From Paenibacillus pectinilyticus (lineage in GTDB: Bacteria > Bacillota > Bacilli > Paenibacillales > NBRC-103111), in the NCBI RefSeq assembly GCF_001700435.1, contig NZ_LYPC01000027.1:736433-800432 (forward strand): a stretch of 64,000 nucleotides of DNA. The letters are read 5' to 3'. The position numbers and the translations under genes were made by a program. The notes below the pieces were generated by a model. It made no database searches. It saw only the letters and a list, made by a program, of their open reading frames with translations, and was not told where the DNA came from. Below, in pieces: positions 62,172 to 64,000 of this stretch (positions within the stretch are counted from its first letter, which is position 1; each line of letters begins with the position of its first letter).

Positions 62172-63140
62172 ATGAAAACTATGACTGTCACGAAGCCTGC
62201 CCGCTCTGTTGTCCTGAGAAAAAATGGCGTACTGAGGGAGCTGATTCGTCACCGTACGCTGCTGCTCATGTTCCTTCCTGTGGCAACGCTGCTTCTACTG
62301 TTTAATTACTTGCCATTGGCCGGGCTGGTCATCGCCTTCAAAAATTTTGATTTCTCGAAAGGTATTTTCGGAAGCGATTGGATGCATCCTTGGTATGAAA
62401 ACTTCAACTACTTGTTGTCTTCGTCCTTGGCCTTCCGGGCTGTCCGCAACACGATCCTGCTCAATCTGTTGTTCATTGCTGTCGGTCTAATTTTCGAAGT
62501 GGGGCTTGCGCTGATGCTCAACGAGCTGAGGAGTAAATATTTCAAAAGCATTGCGCAGTCCCTTACGTTTCTGCCATTTTTTATCTCATGGATTGTCGTC
62601 GGCGTGTTCACGTACAATCTGCTGAATTTCGAGAGCGGAGCTGTTAACCGGGTTCTGGAGGCGATGGGCTTTGACCCAATCAACTTCTATAGCGCACCGG
62701 CTTTATGGCCAATCATCCTTACAATCGTCATTCGTTGGAAAGTAACTGGTTACGGTACGATTATTTATTTGGCAGCACTGACATCGATTGACAACTCTTA
62801 TTATGAGGCAGCAGCGATTGACGGCGCATCGCGTTGGCAGCAAATTCGTTATATCAGCATTCCGATGCTAAAACCAACCATCCTGATTCTCACGCTGCTA
62901 GCCGTTGGTAGAATCATGAACGCCGATTTCGGTATGTTCTACGCGATGGTGGGAGACGCTTCACTGCTCTATCCGACAACGGATGTTATCGATACCTTGG
63001 TGTACCGAAGCCTTCGCAAATCAGGCGATATCGGCATGGCATCAGCTGCGGGCTTCCTACAATCGGTCGTCGCATTCGTACTCGTATTGAGCAGCAACTA
63101 TGCAGCGCGCAAGGTAGATAAGGACTCGGCTATATTCTAA
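62172..63140 (+). CDS. Sugar ABC transporter permease, LplB type
   Basis: 322 residues. First helix at about 31-49 (LLMFLPVATLLLLFNYLPLA), then the family motif NYLPLAGLVIAFKNFDFSKG and the EAA loop YEAAAIDGASRWQQIRYISIP. It pairs with the YtcP-type permease that begins 30 bases later. AAGAGAGG precedes the ATG. The binding protein of the importer is not in the window and is probably the next gene. Confidence 0.94.
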   Translation: MKTMTVTKPARSVVLRKNGVLRELIRHRTLLLMFLPVATLLLLFNYLPLAGLVIAFKNFDFSKGIFGSDWMHPWYENFNYLLSSSLAFRAVRNTILLNLLFIAVGLIFEVGLALMLNELRSKYFKSIAQSLTFLPFFISWIVVGVFTYNLLNFESGAVNRVLEAMGFDPINFYSAPALWPIILTIVIRWKVTGYGTIIYLAALTSIDNSYYEAAAIDGASRWQQIRYISIPMLKPTILILTLLAVGRIMNADFGMFYAMVGDASLLYPTTDVIDTLVYRSLRKSGDIGMASAAGFLQSVVAFVLVLSSNYAARKVDKDSAIF

Positions 63141-63170
63141 AAGCTAGCGAGCAAGGAGGTAGAAAGTGGT

Positions 63171-64000
63171 ATGCAGGTGAGAAAATTTTCATTCCAGCAA
63201 AGTCTGATTATCGTAGGGATTGCTCTGTTTAGTTTATCATGCTTATTCCCTTTCATCATGGTCATTTCAGGCTCATTGAGTACGGAACGTGATATTGTGC
63301 AATTCGGATATCGGCTAATCCCCAAACATGTGACTTTGGATTCCTATCGTATTCTATTTCTCGGCTCAAATCGAATTGTGAACGCTTACGGCATTAGCAT
63401 TCTGGTTACAGTGGTCGGCACAGTCCTATCCTTGCTTGTCACGAGTATGGGAGCCTATGTCATGGCAAGAAGATCGTTCAAATACCGTAACATTCTATCG
63501 GTCTATGTCATTATTACGATGTTGTTTAACGGTGGGCTAGTTCCGTGGTACATCATTTGTGTGAGATATCTGGACCTAAAGGATACCCTATGGGCGCTCA
63601 TCCTGCCACCGCTTGCCAATGCGTTTAATTTGTTCCTAATGCGCAATTTTATGTTATCAATTCCGGAGGATTTACATGAATCCGCTAAGATGGACGGCGC
63701 AGGCGAGTTCCGGATATTTTCTCAACTGATTATACCGCTCTCAACGCCGGTACTGGCAACCATAGGATTGTTCGTAGCACTAGGTTATTGGAATGATTGG
63801 TTTCTTGGGCTGATGTTTGTTGATAAGCAGGAGCTTCAACCCCTGCAACTCCTATTGCGAACACTCATTTCTAATGTGGATTTTCTCAAAAGTTCCAGCA
63901 ACGCTGCGGCGATGCAGCGAATTTCCGCACAAATTCCGTCGGAGTCGATCAAAATGGCTCTAACGATCGTGACGATCGGTCCCATCGTATTCTTGTACCC
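63171..64000 (+). CDS. Sugar ABC transporter permease, YtcP type (3' end outside window)
   Basis: 276 codons are present from ATG 63171 (CAAGGAGG upstream) to the window edge with no stop. The first helix is at about 16-36 (VGIALFSLSCLFPFIMVISG). YtcP-type marks are TMLFNGGLVPWYII and the EAA loop HESAKMDGAGEFRIFSQLIIP. By family length only about 15-20 residues are missing. It is the MalG-like partner of the preceding permease. Confidence 0.94.
   Translation, partial: MQVRKFSFQQSLIIVGIALFSLSCLFPFIMVISGSLSTERDIVQFGYRLIPKHVTLDSYRILFLGSNRIVNAYGISILVTVVGTVLSLLVTSMGAYVMARRSFKYRNILSVYVIITMLFNGGLVPWYIICVRYLDLKDTLWALILPPLANAFNLFLMRNFMLSIPEDLHESAKMDGAGEFRIFSQLIIPLSTPVLATIGLFVALGYWNDWFLGLMFVDKQELQPLQLLLRTLISNVDFLKSSSNAAAMQRISAQIPSESIKMALTIVTIGPIVFLY

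Noticed and set aside
1..64000. Catabolite-responsive (cre) sites near the sugar operons
   Set aside because: I looked by eye for TGWAANCGNTNWCA-like sites upstream of each operon and found none I could defend; a computed scan could find weaker ones.

Overview
The window reads as chromosome of a Paenibacillus-like spore-forming Firmicute. Supporting signs are YesM/YesN-type two-component pairs beside LplB/YtcP-type sugar permeases, a BceAB-type peptide transporter, a BclB-like collagen glycoprotein of the spore surface, a hutHUIG operon, a DUF4317 protein, strong AGGAGG ribosome sites and intermediate base composition. No tRNA, rRNA, CRISPR array, insertion sequence or phage gene was seen.

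Layout. 1-2166: end of a BceA-type ATPase and a complete BceB-type permease. 2470-14567: a polysaccharide locus with response regulator, sensor kinase, two permeases, a binding lipoprotein and a 1643-residue secreted GH74-like enzyme carrying fibronectin III and CBM9-like modules, probably for xyloglucan. 14708-16360 (minus): an orphan KinB-like sensor kinase. 16616-17779: DUF4317. 18022-23586: histidine degradation (hutH, hutU, hutI, hutG) behind a strong hairpin that looks like an attenuator. 23666-25099: an AraC regulator and a GH88 hydrolase, divergent and both cut off at one shared junction, so apparently a deletion scar. 25146-28805: an SGNH hydrolase and, convergent to it, a secreted protein with three carbohydrate-binding repeats and a five-bladed propeller.

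29250-40054: ten catabolic genes and an IclR regulator, all on the plus strand. They encode a NagA-like deacetylase, a D-threonine-aldolase-like PLP enzyme, RidA, an MlrC/M81 hydrolase, a glutamate-semialdehyde-aminomutase-like enzyme, three SDRs, a Gfo/Idh oxidoreductase and an HpcH/HpaI aldolase. Two near-identical palindromes (TGAAACCATAGTTTCA and a one-mismatch copy) sit on its two promoters and are probably the IclR operators. The substrate is unknown; this is the best candidate for an undescribed pathway.

40210-52404: a membrane AraC-type sensor-regulator, a binding protein with two permeases, a Gfo/Idh oxidoreductase, a phytanoyl-CoA-dioxygenase-family oxygenase, an aldo/keto reductase, a HisD paralogue and a GH36 alpha-galactosidase. 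This looks like uptake and oxidative breakdown of an alpha-galactoside or decorated sugar. 52627-55266: collagen-like BclB-type protein with nine 81-bp tandem repeats. 55574-64000: a GH38 alpha-mannosidase divergent from another YesN/YesM pair, followed by two permeases, the second running off the window.

None of the three sugar importers brings its own ATPase, so they probably share an MsmX-type ATPase encoded elsewhere.
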